The notes under the pieces are model-generated. The model was not told the origin of the DNA. It did no database searches and was given only the letters and a program-made list of their open reading frames with translations. From assembly GCF_016132545.1 (NCBI RefSeq), contig NZ_CP066167.1, forward strand, positions 1,391,001 through 1,455,000: a stretch of 64,000 nt of DNA, given 5' to 3'. Origin of the DNA: Spongiibacter nanhainus. GTDB lineage: Bacteria > Pseudomonadota > Gammaproteobacteria > Pseudomonadales > Spongiibacteraceae. Made by a program: the position numbers and the translations under genes. Numbering within the stretch: the stretch's first letter is position 1; the number at the start of each line of letters is the position of its first letter. Below, piece by piece: positions 18,142 to 25,852 of this stretch.

Positions 18142-19541
18142 TGAGTGTTATCGCTTCGCAAAAGTCTGCCGAAGAATGGCCGGAGAGCTGGAAACTGCTC
18201 TCCCACGGCATCCGTACCGGGCGCTATACCGATGCGGAGTTCCTGAAGCTGGAATTTGAGCGGCTGTGGAGTAAGGTCTGGCAAGCGGCAGCGCGACTGG
18301 ACGAAATTCCCGAAGCAGGAGATTACACCACCTACAATATCGGCACACAGTCGGTGATTATCCTCCGTACCGAAGAAGGGGATATCAAAGCCTTCCATAA
18401 TGTGTGTCCTCACCGCGGCACGGCGCTATCAGATGGTGGATGCGGCCATTTCGAGAAAGGGCGAATCATCTGTCCGTTTCACGGCTGGCGCTGGGACTTG
18501 CAGGGCAATAACAAATTTGTACTGGAACGCCAGGAGTTTAAGAGCGGTCAGCTGGAAGACAAAGACGTGGCGCTGCGCGAGGTACAGCACGTTGTATTTG
18601 CCGGCTTTATTTTTATCAACTTTGATAAAAACCCCGTTCCGTTTGATGACTTCATTGCACCGGTAAAGCAGCTGTTGGAAGACCTGGCTATCGCCGATAT
18701 GCGCAATTACTGGTGGAAGGCCATCCCTGTGCCCTCCAACTGGAAAGTTGCCCAGGAAGCGTTTTTTGAGGGCTATCACGTTCCCGCCACTCACCCCCAG
18801 CTGGAAGTCAAAGCCGCCGAAGTGGTGTATGGCGATGATCCAAGCCAAGAGGTTGACTATACCCACCATAATATCGTCACCGACGCCTTTGACTACGGTC
18901 ACGGTCGCTTTTACGCCGGTAAAAACACCGCGATGCAGGGTAAAACCAACTACCCCGATGATGTCGACCCGGTCGATGCCATGGCTGACCGTTTGAATCT
19001 GCTGGCGGAGGGCATGGATGCGCAGGTGCTCAAGGCTGACGTTGAGCTGGCGCGTTCTTTAAAAGGTAAACCTATCCCCGAGGGCTCCAGCCTGGGTGCC
19101 GAGTTTGTCAAAGCCCTGTATACCGATGCGGCAATGAAAAAACGGCCCATGCCCAAGCCTGATCCCGAGGTCTTGGCCATGTGGGGCGGGGAGTTTTTTA
19201 TCTTCCCCAATTTGATGATTCTGCCCAACGCCGGTAATGCGATGATCTATCGGGTGCTGCCGGACCCCCGCGACCCGGATAAATGCACCTTCGAAATCCT
19301 CTCTACCAAGACCTATCCTGAGGGTGAGCCTGTGCCTCGGGCGATTCGGGAGGACGTCACCGACTATCAAGACCCGGATCAGGTCAGAGAAATTCCCCGC
19401 CAGGATTTAGGCAATATCCCCCGCATGCAAAAGGGATTGCATTCCCTGGGTTGTAAGCAAATATGGCTTGCGGAAAACTATGAAAAAATGATCATCAATA
19501 TGCATCGGGAAATGGACAAGTACCTGGGCGCTCCCGAGTAG
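18141..19541 (+). CDS. Rieske non-heme iron oxygenase, large (alpha) subunit
   Basis: The ATG at 18141 overlaps the previous stop by one base and gives 466 residues; an in-frame GTG three bases earlier is less likely. The Rieske [2Fe-2S] ligands are Cys89, His91, Cys111 and His114 (CPHRG and CPFHGW). The mononuclear iron site is His213 and His218 in EGYHVPATH. It belongs to the ring-hydroxylating dioxygenase alpha family. No beta subunit, ferredoxin or reductase is nearby, so it may be a homotrimer using shared redox partners. Its place in an E1/lipoyl operon is unusual. Confidence 0.9.
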   Translation: MSVIASQKSAEEWPESWKLLSHGIRTGRYTDAEFLKLEFERLWSKVWQAAARLDEIPEAGDYTTYNIGTQSVIILRTEEGDIKAFHNVCPHRGTALSDGGCGHFEKGRIICPFHGWRWDLQGNNKFVLERQEFKSGQLEDKDVALREVQHVVFAGFIFINFDKNPVPFDDFIAPVKQLLEDLAIADMRNYWWKAIPVPSNWKVAQEAFFEGYHVPATHPQLEVKAAEVVYGDDPSQEVDYTHHNIVTDAFDYGHGRFYAGKNTAMQGKTNYPDDVDPVDAMADRLNLLAEGMDAQVLKADVELARSLKGKPIPEGSSLGAEFVKALYTDAAMKKRPMPKPDPEVLAMWGGEFFIFPNLMILPNAGNAMIYRVLPDPRDPDKCTFEILSTKTYPEGEPVPRAIREDVTDYQDPDQVREIPRQDLGNIPRMQKGLHSLGCKQIWLAENYEKMIINMHREMDKYLGAPE

Positions 19542-19622
19542 CCCTGTCCACGTCTCAGATAGTATGACTCTCCGCGGTGCCCATTGAATCGATGTGCGCC
19601 GCGTTTTATTTGGAGCAACGTT

Positions 19623-21077
19623 ATGTTGTCACTCAATAACCCCGAACTGTTTCGTCAACAAGCCTATGTGAACGGCCAGTGGGTAGATGCCGAATCGCCT
19701 ACCCGCACCACCGTTACCAATCCCGCAACCGGCGAAAAACTGGGCGAGATTCCCTGTTTGGGCGAGGCGGAAACCCGCCAGGCCATTGCCGATGCCGACG
19801 TCGCCTGGAAGGACTGGAAAGCCCTTACCGCCAAAGAGCGCTGCGCCTATCTGCGCCGCTGGTTTAATCTGATTCAGGACAATGCCGAAGACATCGCTCA
19901 GATCATGACCGCCGAGCAGGGCAAGCCCCTGGCGGAGGCTCGGGGTGAAGTCCAGTACGCGGCGTCATTCATCGAGTGGTTTTCGGAAGAGGGCAAGCGC
20001 GCCTACGGTGATGTGATTCCCACACCCGCCGCCGACAAACGCTTGGTGGTGGTCAAGGAGCCGGTGGGAGTCTGCGCGGCGATCACCCCGTGGAATTTCC
20101 CTGCGGCGATGATTACCCGCAAGGCGGCGCCGGCACTGGCAGCCGGTTGTACCATGCTGGTCCGCCCTGCCGACGCGACACCCTTTACCGCCCTGGCTCT
20201 CGCAGCATTGGCCGAACAGGCCGGCATACCCGCCGGTGTGTTTAACGTGCTGACCGGGAAATCCCGGGTGATTGGCGCCGAGTTAACCACCAACCCAACG
20301 GTTCGCAAATTGTCCTTCACCGGCTCCACCGAAGTAGGTCGCAAACTCGCTGAGCAGTGCGCGCCGACTCTGAAAAAGCTGTCGCTGGAACTGGGCGGCA
20401 ACGCGCCCTTTATCGTATTTGACGACGCCGATATCGACGCCGCCGTTGAAGGCGCGATGATGTCGAAATTCCGCAACACCGGGCAAACCTGTGTGTGCAC
20501 CAACCGCCTCTACGTCCACGACTCAGTCTACGACGAGTTCGCCAAAAAACTGGCTGAGGCGGTTAACGGCATGAAGGTGGGCAACGGCACCGAAGAGGGT
20601 GTCAACCAAGGGCCTTTGATTGATGACGGCGCGGTTATCAAAGTAGAAGAACATATAGCCGACGCTGTGCAACATGGTGCCTCCGTTATAGCTGGCGGTG
20701 AACGCCACGAGCTGGGCGGTAACTTCTTTAAGCCTACCGTACTGGCCAACGTCAATCAGAAAATGTTGATTACCCGGGAAGAGACCTTTGGCCCGGTGGC
20801 GCCGATCGTCCGCTTTAGTTCAGACGAAGAAGTGGTAGCTCTGGCCAACGATACCGAGTTTGGCTTGGCATCCTACTTTTACAGTCGGGATATCGGCCGG
20901 GTATGGCGAATTGCCGAAGCGCTGGAATACGGCATGGTGGGAATTAACACCGGGATTATCTCCAATGAAGTGGCGCCCTTTGGTGGGGTGAAGCAATCCG
21001 GCTACGGGCGCGAGGGCTCCAAGTACGGAATGGATGAGTATCAGGTGATTAAGTACCTGTGCATGGGGGGGGTGTAA
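19623..21077 (+). CDS. NAD(P)-dependent aldehyde dehydrogenase (succinate-semialdehyde type)
   Basis: The preferred start is the ATG at 19623 (484 residues), preceded by GGAG; the open frame extends to 19584 but lacks a ribosome site. The catalytic Glu is in LELGGNAP near 255, the catalytic Cys in GQTCVC near 289, and cofactor-site residues lie in TPWNFP near 155. It most resembles GabD/SSADH. It closes the E1-lipoyl-Rieske cluster, 81 bases after the oxygenase, and would oxidise the aldehyde released from an acyloin or side-chain cleavage. The real substrate is unknown. Confidence 0.9.
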   Translation: MLSLNNPELFRQQAYVNGQWVDAESPTRTTVTNPATGEKLGEIPCLGEAETRQAIADADVAWKDWKALTAKERCAYLRRWFNLIQDNAEDIAQIMTAEQGKPLAEARGEVQYAASFIEWFSEEGKRAYGDVIPTPAADKRLVVVKEPVGVCAAITPWNFPAAMITRKAAPALAAGCTMLVRPADATPFTALALAALAEQAGIPAGVFNVLTGKSRVIGAELTTNPTVRKLSFTGSTEVGRKLAEQCAPTLKKLSLELGGNAPFIVFDDADIDAAVEGAMMSKFRNTGQTCVCTNRLYVHDSVYDEFAKKLAEAVNGMKVGNGTEEGVNQGPLIDDGAVIKVEEHIADAVQHGASVIAGGERHELGGNFFKPTVLANVNQKMLITREETFGPVAPIVRFSSDEEVVALANDTEFGLASYFYSRDIGRVWRIAEALEYGMVGINTGIISNEVAPFGGVKQSGYGREGSKYGMDEYQVIKYLCMGGV

Positions 21078-21138
21078 GCTTTTGCGCTACGCGCGTTTTG
21101 GGGCGGCTTTGTCGTTGTTTGTATTGGCATAGGGATAG

Positions 21139-21779
21139 CGGGTGTTTCGTTTGGGCCGTGCTTGGCCCTCGCCCTGCGGGCACGCTGTCGAGGGGATATT
21201 TGCTATTCCATAGCACGGGTTTCGCCCTGCTGGGCGAGTTCCTTTTCTTTGTTTGGCCAAAGAAAAGGAACCAAAAGAAACGCCACCCTATCGCTCGGCC
21301 TTCGGCTACCCTGCGCTTCTCGCCATTCAATGAAAACGCTGCGGAACTCGCCTGACGGCTCAAACAGTCCTCGCTAAAAGCCTTTCATTGAATGGCTGCG
21401 ATGCTCGGCGAGCTCAAAGGGGAATAAACCCCCGGTGCCAGTAGCTGGAAAAGAACATCATTTTCTCCGTGTGGCACCCCCGGGCCCCTTCAGGGCCGCT
21501 GAGCATCGCAGGGACAAAACGGAATAAGCGCGAGGACTGTTTGAGCGAAGCGAGTTCCGCAGCGCCCGTTTTGGCCCGAGAAGCGCAAGGAACTGCTGGC
21601 GTCTTTTTGCCAGCAGCGGCTCTGCAGGGTGTCTTTTCTCTTTGCTTACTTTCTCTTTGGACAAGCAAAGAGAAAGTCAGTCGCCCAGCAGGGCGAAACC
21701 CGTGCTATGGAATTGCAAATACACATTCGACAGAGTGCCCAACGAATAAAGGGCCGCAGAAAGCCCAAATAAAACCCGT
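21139..21779. repeat. Large imperfect palindrome (two inverted copies of a ~320-bp repeat)
   Basis: Nearly the whole gap between the aldehyde dehydrogenase and sulfotransferase genes is one imperfect inverted repeat centred near 21459. Matching pairs include TTCCATAGCACG (21206) with CGTGCTATGGAA (ending 21712), CTGCTGGGCGA with TCGCCCAGCAG (21681), GCTGCGGAACTCGC (near 21342) with GCGAGTTCCGCAGC (near 21549), and GGTGCC (21434) with GGCACC (21473). Each arm carries its own smaller hairpin (TTCCTTTTCTTT...AAAGAAAAGGAA on the left, CTTTCTCTTTG...CAAAGAGAAAG on the right). Short open frames inside it have no gene character. It looks like two head-to-head copies of a dispersed non-coding element. 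Confidence 0.8.
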
Positions 21780-21835
21780 GCTGTAAGCACAAAAAAACCA
21801 CCCGGCAGGGTAAACAAAAACGATAAGAGTCAACT

Positions 21836-22960
21836 ATGCAAACAGCCAAAGCCTTTATGGACCAGGCGCAGCGTCAATCGGGGCTGTCTGACTTTGGTCC
21901 CGATAGCTTCCGAGAGGGACTGGAAGTGCTCACTGACTCTCTGTCCCAGGAGGCTCGCCTCAACGAGTTGGGTGAGCAATTTCTCAGCCACCGGATTGTT
22001 ACCCATCTCACCCAGCGCTTGCAGGTGGAGGAGTGGTATCGCCGCCACCCGGAAATCGATGACGAGCCTATCGACAAGCCCTTGTTTGGTTTGTCCCTGC
22101 CCAGAACCGGATCGACGGCGCTGTCCTTTCTGCTGGCCGAAGACCCCGAAATTCGCTACCTGCGGCGCTGGGAGGCGGCGCAGCCCTGCCCGCCGCCGGG
22201 AACGGTGGAGGGCGATGACCCGCGGGCGGTGGAGGAGCGGCAAAAACAGCAGCGCGCGGGTCTGCAATCCCACACGCCTTCCGGGGGCAAAGAGGCGGCG
22301 GAGTGCCAAGACCTTATGGCACTGGATTTTAAATCCCATATCTTTCAGGCCTTTGCCTATGTGCCTCGCTATTCGGCGTGGTTGTTGGACGCGGATCTGG
22401 AATCGACTTATCGCTATCAGCGCCGGGTGTTGAAGCTTTTGCAATGGCAGATGCCGACCCGGCCCTGGCGGCTTAAATGCCCCACCCATTTGCTTTTTCT
22501 CGACGATCTTAACAAGGCCTTTCCCGATGCGCGCTTTGTAATGACCCATCGAGATCCGGCCGAGGTCATTCCGTCGGTGGTGGATGTTTACGCCGATATT
22601 TTGTGCCGTTTTACCGAGCACAGCGATAACGATTACTTGATCGAGCTGAACCTTCAGCACTGGTCAAAGGGTATGGAGCGCACACTGGCGTTTCGTGACA
22701 AGGGGCACGAGCACCGGTTTTACGATATTGCCTTTAGCGATATGCAGGCCGATCCCATTGTGCAAGTCTGCGGCTTGTATGGGTGGATGGGGGAGGCGGT
22801 CAGTGAGGCTTTCCGGGAAGGTATGGCCCGCTGGTGGCAGGACAATGAAAGTCAGCGCCAATCCCGTCCCAAGGGGCTGTCGCCAGGGCAACGTTACGGA
22901 ATCGATGTCGAGGCGATGCGGCCCTATTTCGCTGGGTACTGCCAGCGTTTCTCGGGGTAG
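21836..22960 (+). CDS. Sulfotransferase family protein
   Basis: A 374-residue protein of the PAPS-dependent sulfotransferase fold. The 5'-phosphosulfate loop reads LPRTGSTALS near residue 89 and the 3'-phosphate-binding segment FVMTHRDPAEVIPS near 234. Related proteins are frequent in actinobacterial and marine gammaproteobacterial catabolic clusters, where their actual role is often unproven. It is the first gene of a five-gene run ending with a molybdopterin oxidoreductase. The fold is confident; sulfonation of the substrate or an intermediate is a hypothesis. Confidence 0.85.
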   Translation: MQTAKAFMDQAQRQSGLSDFGPDSFREGLEVLTDSLSQEARLNELGEQFLSHRIVTHLTQRLQVEEWYRRHPEIDDEPIDKPLFGLSLPRTGSTALSFLLAEDPEIRYLRRWEAAQPCPPPGTVEGDDPRAVEERQKQQRAGLQSHTPSGGKEAAECQDLMALDFKSHIFQAFAYVPRYSAWLLDADLESTYRYQRRVLKLLQWQMPTRPWRLKCPTHLLFLDDLNKAFPDARFVMTHRDPAEVIPSVVDVYADILCRFTEHSDNDYLIELNLQHWSKGMERTLAFRDKGHEHRFYDIAFSDMQADPIVQVCGLYGWMGEAVSEAFREGMARWWQDNESQRQSRPKGLSPGQRYGIDVEAMRPYFAGYCQRFSG

Positions 22961-22994
22961 GGAAAGTAAAAATTACCTGACAACAGGGGGAGTC

Positions 22995-24029
22995 ATGACA
23001 ATCGATCTTACCGGCGGTATGCCACCCGAGCGGGATTATTTTTTCCCAGAATGCCCCGACATCGAGGGTATGCGGGATGCGGTGAATATGTGGGTGTCTG
23101 ACGATCAGGGCATCGTGGGGATTCCCCGTTTTGCAGTAGAGGCGGTAGCCCCAGATTGGGATAGGCATTTGTTATCGGTGAATGTGGCTTATCCCGACGG
23201 GCGGGTGTTTATCGTTCGGGATACCTTAGAGGCGCACCCGACAATGGGACCTGAGGGTGAGCCCTCGGTGCTGGGAGCCGGGCCGTTACGGTTTCACTGC
23301 GTTGAGCCCTTTAAGCGTTGGGATGTGACCTTTGAGGGCCAGGCTGAAGTCATGACCACCCAGGCGCAGATGGACGGCGCATTACCTGGCGAGGGCCCCA
23401 AGGTGGATGTGGCGTTCTCTCTCAAAACCACTATGGCGGTGCCACCCTGGATACAGGGCACCATGAATACCCAGGCCTCGGATGTGCTGCAGGGGCAGGA
23501 GGGCGACTTTATGGGCGGCGACCGCTTTGAGCAGTTGTTTCGCACCGAAGGTCGCTTGCAGGTGGATGGGCGGACCCATCACTTACAGGGTAGCGGGCTG
23601 CGTATACGGCGCCAGGGCGTGCGCAATGTTCAGGATTTTTGGGGGCATTGCTGGCAGTCCTGTCTGTTCCCCAGCGGTAAGGCTTTTGGCTACAACGCCT
23701 ATCCGCCCCGGGACGACGGTAAACCCACCTACAACGAAGGCTATGTGTTTGATGGCGACGGCGAGCTGATGCCGGCCCGGGTAATCAAAGCACCGTGGCT
23801 GTTCCGGCTTGAGCCTTACGGCGACGACGTGTCCTGTGTGCTGGAAACCCCGCGGGGCAATATCGAGATCCAAGGGCAAACTTGGGTGTCCACCTTTGCC
23901 ATGGGGCGCCCCAATATGCCGCCTAATTTTCCTGTTCTTCAACAGACCGGGGTGCGCTATCGCTGGGATGGCGAAGAGAGCTTCGGCATGATGGAGCGCT
24001 CTATCCGCAAGGATAAATTAATCCGTTAG
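22995..24029 (+). CDS. Unknown protein, possibly DUF7064/7065 (AttH/CrtC-like) type
   Basis: The preferred start is the ATG at 22995 with GGGGGAG upstream (344 residues). The longer open frame starting at 22695 overlaps the sulfotransferase gene and its extra 100 residues look random. The protein is rich in beta-strand and Gly/Trp/Pro patterns (VQDFWGHCWQSC, GYVFDGDGELM, RVIKAPWLF, NIEIQGQTW), suggesting a lipocalin-like double barrel as in hydroxyneurosporene-synthase/AttH relatives. That family call is from memory of similar proteins and is tentative. It lies eight bases before an SDR in the same operon. Confidence 0.55.
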   Translation: MTIDLTGGMPPERDYFFPECPDIEGMRDAVNMWVSDDQGIVGIPRFAVEAVAPDWDRHLLSVNVAYPDGRVFIVRDTLEAHPTMGPEGEPSVLGAGPLRFHCVEPFKRWDVTFEGQAEVMTTQAQMDGALPGEGPKVDVAFSLKTTMAVPPWIQGTMNTQASDVLQGQEGDFMGGDRFEQLFRTEGRLQVDGRTHHLQGSGLRIRRQGVRNVQDFWGHCWQSCLFPSGKAFGYNAYPPRDDGKPTYNEGYVFDGDGELMPARVIKAPWLFRLEPYGDDVSCVLETPRGNIEIQGQTWVSTFAMGRPNMPPNFPVLQQTGVRYRWDGEESFGMMERSIRKDKLIR

Positions 24030-24037
24030 GGGGAGTG

Positions 24038-24904
24038 ATGGCTGGAGAACAGGAACCACATTTTGATCTGGGATTGCGGGGCAAAGTGGCCATTGTCACC
24101 GGTTCTGGCGGCGGTATCGGTCGAGCCATAGCACTGCGGTTGGCAGAAGCGGGGGCGAACATTGTAGTGGTCGATCGAATCGCCGAGCGCTGCGATGAAG
24201 TGCGGGATCGACTCGCCGAGTTGGAGGTAGAGGCAGCCTGTTATTCGGGAGATGTCGTTGACGCGGCGTTTACTAATGATCTGGTGGACAAGGTCTACAG
24301 CCAGTTTGGTCGCATCGATATATTGGTGAATAACGCCGGGGGCGTCAGTCGCCGCCGCTTTCTCGATCAGCACGCCGGAAATTGGCGAAAGCTGATGGAC
24401 CTCAATCTGGGCAGTGTGTTCTCCCTGACCTCGGCGGTAGTTCCCTACATGATTCGCGGCGGTGCAGGGGGTGCCATTGTCAATGTCAGCAGTATCGAAG
24501 CCTCCAGGGCCGCGCCCAACTACGCGGTATACGGCGCCTGCAAAGCGGGAGTGGAGAACTTTACCCGCTCAGCGGCGCTGGAGTTTGCCGAGCACGGTAT
24601 TCGGGTTAACGCCATTGCGCCGGACTACACCGTGACACCCGGTACCCGGGGCAATATTAGCGGCCCAGTTGATCCGGAAAGTTGGTTCCAGCCCGATGAG
24701 GCCCATTTTGAGGCGGTGGCGCGGCGTATTCCCCTGGGGCGACCGGGTATCGATAGTGAGTGCGGCGATGCGGCGGCCTTCCTTTGTTCCGATATGAGTC
24801 GTTACGTGACCGGCATGGTGATGCCGGTGGACGGCGGAACCTGGGCATCCAGCGGCTGGCTGCGCAATAGCAAAGGCGAATGGACTCTGGATGGCAGAGG
24901 CTGA
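24038..24904 (+). CDS. SDR family oxidoreductase
   Basis: The start is taken at the ATG at 24038, behind AGGGGGAG (288 residues); a GTG three bases earlier is in frame. TGSGGGIG is near residue 22, NNAG near 96, a Ser strand NVSSIEAS near 152 and the catalytic YGACK near 165. It ends in the usual VDGGTW segment with a short extra tail. It is the third gene of the sulfotransferase operon and presumably oxidises or reduces an alcohol/ketone of the same substrate. Confidence 0.87.
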   Translation: MAGEQEPHFDLGLRGKVAIVTGSGGGIGRAIALRLAEAGANIVVVDRIAERCDEVRDRLAELEVEAACYSGDVVDAAFTNDLVDKVYSQFGRIDILVNNAGGVSRRRFLDQHAGNWRKLMDLNLGSVFSLTSAVVPYMIRGGAGGAIVNVSSIEASRAAPNYAVYGACKAGVENFTRSAALEFAEHGIRVNAIAPDYTVTPGTRGNISGPVDPESWFQPDEAHFEAVARRIPLGRPGIDSECGDAAAFLCSDMSRYVTGMVMPVDGGTWASSGWLRNSKGEWTLDGRG

Positions 24905-24938
24905 GTGCGCCCATTAAACCCAACAAGGAATAACGGCT

Positions 24939-25850
24939 ATGCAAATTAACGCGACTTTGCCCTTTGACCGCAGCGATGCGGCAGAGGAATTTTTCCACAT
25001 GGACGCCGTGCGTGAGGTAGGGCGGACCTTGGAGGAGTCGGGCTTTGCCGGTGGCAATGTCACCGACCATCCCTGTCCCACTGCACGCTGGTTGGACGCT
25101 GGGGGGCACGATGCCCAAGACCCCTTTGTTATGTTGAGCTTGGTGGCCGCAGTAACAACCACGTTACGACTACAAACCGGGATTTTAGTATTGCCTTATC
25201 GGAACCCCTTTGTGGTGGCCCGGGCTGCCGCCACCCTGGACGTGTTTTCTGGTGGGCGCCTGACGCTAGGTATCGGCGCTGGCTATATGAAGGGGGAGTA
25301 CAAGGCCCTGGGGATTGATTTTGAGCGTCGCAACGAGCTGATGGATGAATCTCTCCGGGCCATGAAGGCGGCGTGGACAGGAGAGAACTTTTCATTTGAA
25401 GGGGAGGGCTTCAATGCCCGGGAAAACCGCTTGCGACCGATGCCGGTGCAGCGACCCCATCCGCCGATTTTAGCGGGGGGAAATTCCCGCCGTGCGATCC
25501 GCCGGGCGGTGGAACTGGCCGATGGCTGGTATCCGTTCTTTACCCCGGCGGCGCTGTCCAGTACCGCCCGCACCGCTTCCATTAGCGACGAGCAGGAACT
25601 GGCCGAGGCAATTAGCTATATGCGCGACTACAGCGCCAAGGTGGGCCGAGAGCAAGCGCCAGAGATCTTTGTCGCCAGTGTGACCCGTCCCGGTCAGCCC
25701 TGGGAGCCCCAAGCCATTGTCGACAAACTGGGACGATTAAAGGAACTGGGAGCCACCGGTGCCGCCACCCATATCGATGGCCGCGACCGCGCCGAGTGGT
25801 GTGACAATGCCCGGCGCATGGGCACTGATGTAATCGCCAAGTTGGATTGA
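24939..25850 (+). CDS. LLM-class flavin (possibly F420) dependent oxidoreductase
   Basis: A 303-residue TIM-barrel protein of the luciferase-like monooxygenase superfamily, with typical segments LRLQTGILVLPYRNPFVVAR near 68-87, LGIGAGYMKGEY near 107 and PILAGGNSRRAIRRAVELADGW near 173-194. The pattern resembles the F420-type subgroup (TIGR03619-like), but FMN use cannot be excluded. AAGGAA precedes the start. It lies 34 bases after the SDR and two bases before the molybdopterin oxidoreductase, so all are likely co-transcribed. Confidence 0.82.
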   Translation: MQINATLPFDRSDAAEEFFHMDAVREVGRTLEESGFAGGNVTDHPCPTARWLDAGGHDAQDPFVMLSLVAAVTTTLRLQTGILVLPYRNPFVVARAAATLDVFSGGRLTLGIGAGYMKGEYKALGIDFERRNELMDESLRAMKAAWTGENFSFEGEGFNARENRLRPMPVQRPHPPILAGGNSRRAIRRAVELADGWYPFFTPAALSSTARTASISDEQELAEAISYMRDYSAKVGREQAPEIFVASVTRPGQPWEPQAIVDKLGRLKELGATGAATHIDGRDRAEWCDNARRMGTDVIAKLD

Positions 25851-25852
25851 GT

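Noticed and set aside
21414-21849. Short open frames inside the large palindrome (for example 21414-21668 and 21646-21849)
   Set aside because: They follow the symmetry of the repeat and are low-complexity, with no protein-like pattern.
21060-21900. Palindrome as an insertion sequence
   Set aside because: There is no transposase frame and no terminal target duplication; it is a non-coding inverted repeat.
22695-22994. 100-residue N-terminal extension of the unknown protein at 22995
   Set aside because: It overlaps the sulfotransferase gene in another frame and lacks a ribosome site, whereas GGGGGAG precedes the ATG at 22995.
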